Assembly (NCBI RefSeq): GCF_965638725.1
Contig: NC_134950.1
Span: 107,654,802-107,718,801 of the forward strand
DNA from: Aptenodytes patagonicus
Taxonomy: Eukaryota; Chordata; Aves; Sphenisciformes; Spheniscidae
Reading direction: 5' to 3'
DNA length: 64,000 nucleotides
The notes beneath the pieces are model-generated. The model saw nothing but the letters and a program-made list of their open reading frames with translations. It had not been told where the DNA came from and searched no databases. Numbering within the stretch: the first letter of the stretch is position 1; each line of letters starts with the position of its first letter. Shown piece after piece: positions 61,770 through 64,000 of the stretch. A program made the position numbers and the translations under genes.

Positions 61770-64000
61770 CAAATATATCCCAATGGCTACATGTGTTTGC
61801 ACTTCTCCACTATGAGAAATCTTTAAATAACATGCAAATGTTTTACTCCAGCTTTGGGTTTTTTATATTAAGCACCACTGTAGTGAATTTATTAGTTTTT
61901 GTGGCTCCTACAAGAAAACTGGACTATGATCACTTCATTAGGAATTATGCTTGCTTTTAGAGAGTGGTTCTTTGACAGCAACATTTTGAACTGGAGCAAG
62001 AGAAATGCTCATGTCAAGTTGAAAGCTGTTGCTGTTCTATCCTTAACTTAAAAATGGGGAGATCTCTCTTGAATTCCCTTCCAGAAAGCACACCATCCAA
62101 ATCTTGTTCTCTGAACTTCCCCCTGCCATCACTTTTTCAGACCAGTGGTTAGATTTTGTCCTTTTGTCAAGCCCTGCACATAGTACTGGGAAGATTCCAG
62201 AGAAAATTAGCAAAAGGCCGCCAGTCTGTAGACTTCTTCCTATAATTTTTTCTGTATACTTCTTCATGGCATATAGTATTACATAGATCCTCATAAGCAG
62301 CTTATGAACCTGTCCAAATACTTCAAAGCCAACTTTGTATGTTTTGGAAGTCCTCTGTTTCAGGCAGTATACATTTCCTTCTTTTTTTTTTTCCCTTCCA
62401 CATTTGGGAAACAGATTTTGAACTCTTATCACAAGGTTCCAAATCTCAGTGATAAAATAAACAAAGGAATAGAAATATTTACATACACCACCCCAACTAA
62501 AACTTAAACTGCACAAAAATAAATACAGTTCACTGCTGTTTTTCAGACTATAAAGAAACTGGGAGGGAGACTGATTGCAATGCAAACTACAGTTCAAACA
62601 GATAAATCTTTAGAAGAACATGACGCTAAGAGAAAATATTAACATCAGAACTCATATAAAAGATCTGAGAACAAAAAGAGAATTTGGTTGGTCTATAAAC
62701 GAATAAAGAGATAGTGGATCAGGGAGAACAAGAGAGAATGATGGAGGAGGTAAGAGAATAATGGGGCAATAAAAATACAAAACAACAATTCCAACCTGAA
62801 GAAAAGACGAGTGTGTTAAGGGAGCTGCTGAATTCAGCAAGTTCTCTGACTCTGGGAATCACAGGATTCCTCCTTTCTAGTCTACCAAAGCAAAATCTGT
62901 TGAACTCTAAAACCCCAAAGGTTCCTACTGCCCCACTTCCATGGATATGATGGCTGCTGGATCAATATGCAGGTCCAGCCAGTAGCAAGACTGAACACAT
63001 ATTCCAGAGAGACAAGACACTCAATACATACATGGCAATAACATGGCGCACAGGCTACCACAGAGCCAACTGAACAAGATTCACGTAAACAGGAATACCA
63101 ATAGCCAAGTCCTCTTCCTCCTCTCCAGCTCATCAGGATTCAAGTTCACTAGTGAAGACACAGACACACTAGTGAAGACACACAAACGCATACACTCTAG
63201 ATTCACATGCACACCACATTCATGGATCTCAAATATTAGCATAGGCTCTGTCTAATATCCATACCTGGACAGACCCCTTGCCCAGTCACTGGCTGAAACC
63301 TTGGGTATTCCCAGAGGCAGATCTCCTCCTACTAGTCAGTCAGTCCAGCTTTGAAGCATGTTCATTAGCAAATTATCCAGACATACACAGGCACACACAG
63401 GACTGAAATTAACAAGGGAATCGCGCGCACACACCCTGGTCTCTCCAGGTGCTGGCACCCAGACCAAAGAGCCCCTGTAACTTGTGACCCCGTTGTCCAG
63501 CTGCTGGCATACAGTATAATAAGTCTGTCTGGTCTCTCCAGTTGCTAGCATAGAGACTATGTGCTCCCATGATCTGCAGCCAAGTCTCCAGTTGCTGGCA
63601 CTTAGACCTCTCACACACAGAATAGAGAATGAGATTACACTGAAAGATATTAAATCTTATTCTTAACTAGGACAGGATAGACAGTTGTCATCAGGTGCAC
63701 AGGGCTCTGTCAGAGAGGTGCACTGACCAGCAGCTTCATTTGTGCAAATGGTGCTTTTTATCTCCCCTTCTCTCCATTTTCCCATGCATCCACCTTGATT
63801 CCTCCCAAATAATCTACCAAAATAAATTTCTCTCCATTGGTCCCAGTTTAGCTACATCTGTACCCAAATCTGCTATTTCTGGTATCATTAGCTAGGTCAT
63901 CCCAGCATCACACAACTACCTAAGTTCTGCAATATTCCACTCCCCAAAAGGTTCCCAATACCCCCCTCCTCCAATTATTTGTGAAGCTCAGTCATCTCTC
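61770..64000. other. NFX1 intron running to the window edge
   Basis: No further NFX1 exon was found, so this is read as intron. A minus-strand open frame at 62043-62597 (184 codons) has no recognised domain. The last kilobase contains repeated motifs described separately and is less AT-rich. Confidence 0.5.
63440..63602. repeat. Four spaced copies of a CTCCAGTTGCTGGCA-like motif
   Basis: Variants of CTCCAGTTGCTGGCA occur at 63443, 63495, 63535 and 63585, spaced 52, 40 and 50 bases. The sequence between them is less conserved but includes repeated CAGACC/TAGACC and GTCT elements. It could be a decayed minisatellite or part of a repetitive element not recognised here. A shorter direct repeat, CACTAGTGAAGACACA, occurs twice at 63148-63183. 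Confidence 0.75.

Noticed and set aside
62043-62597. 184-codon minus-strand frame in the first NFX1 intron of the window
   Set aside because: No recognised domain, composition typical of AT-rich intron, and no NFX1-like residues. NFX1 exons on either side join without it in known homologues.
1-64000. CRISPR arrays, bacterial operons, rRNA or tRNA genes
   Set aside because: No regularly spaced identical repeats, ribosome-binding sites, cloverleaf structures or rRNA sequence were seen; the gene structure is clearly eukaryotic.

Overview
The window looks like nuclear DNA of a bird, probably a neoavian species. The evidence is a set of CR1 retrotransposon fragments, most 5'-truncated and several ending in the CR1 3' tail with ATTCTATG-type repeats, together with three copies of a long terminal repeat (LTR) of a type common in bird genomes. 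The DNA is AT-rich with long introns, and there are no bacterial-style operons. Two protein-coding genes can be supported, both on the minus strand.

Gene 1 occupies about 32.2-61.8 kb and is the 3' third of NFX1, a transcriptional regulator with NF-X1-type zinc fingers and an R3H domain. Eleven consecutive coding exons were read by hand. Every junction has GT/AG signals and the reading phase is continuous from 61755 down to a stop at 32239. The amino-terminal exons lie beyond the right edge. Introns reach about 7 kb and hold CR1 fragments that all run antisense to NFX1. A 3' UTR of up to about 3.9 kb may follow the stop.

Gene 2 is a single first coding exon (6525-6642) inside a CpG island at about 5.8-7.15 kb. 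Its start (MPTSFTVVPVEA) closely matches the amino terminus of the K-Cl cotransporter KCC4 (SLC12A7), and it ends in a phase-1 splice donor as expected for that family. The rest of that gene should lie to the left of the window, so 1-6.5 kb is read as intron 1. A long GAA/TTC microsatellite lies about 240 bp upstream of this start codon.

The interval between the genes (about 7.2-28 kb) has no recognisable gene. It contains old CR1 relics, an LTR-like block near 12.1-12.45 kb, a GC-richer stretch of unrecognised origin (17.2-21.7 kb), a CR1 copy split by an LTR pair (23.08-25.1 kb), and a solo LTR with a perfect 5-bp target duplication (26645-27201). All three LTRs point toward the SLC12A7-like exon. 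NFX1 is on the Z chromosome in chicken, so this may be Z-derived DNA, but that is inference.

No clearly new biological system was found. The observations most worth checking are the NFX1/SLC12A7-like neighbourhood, the divergent LTR pair with GACC at all four edges, the promoter GAA tract, and several strong short inverted repeats.
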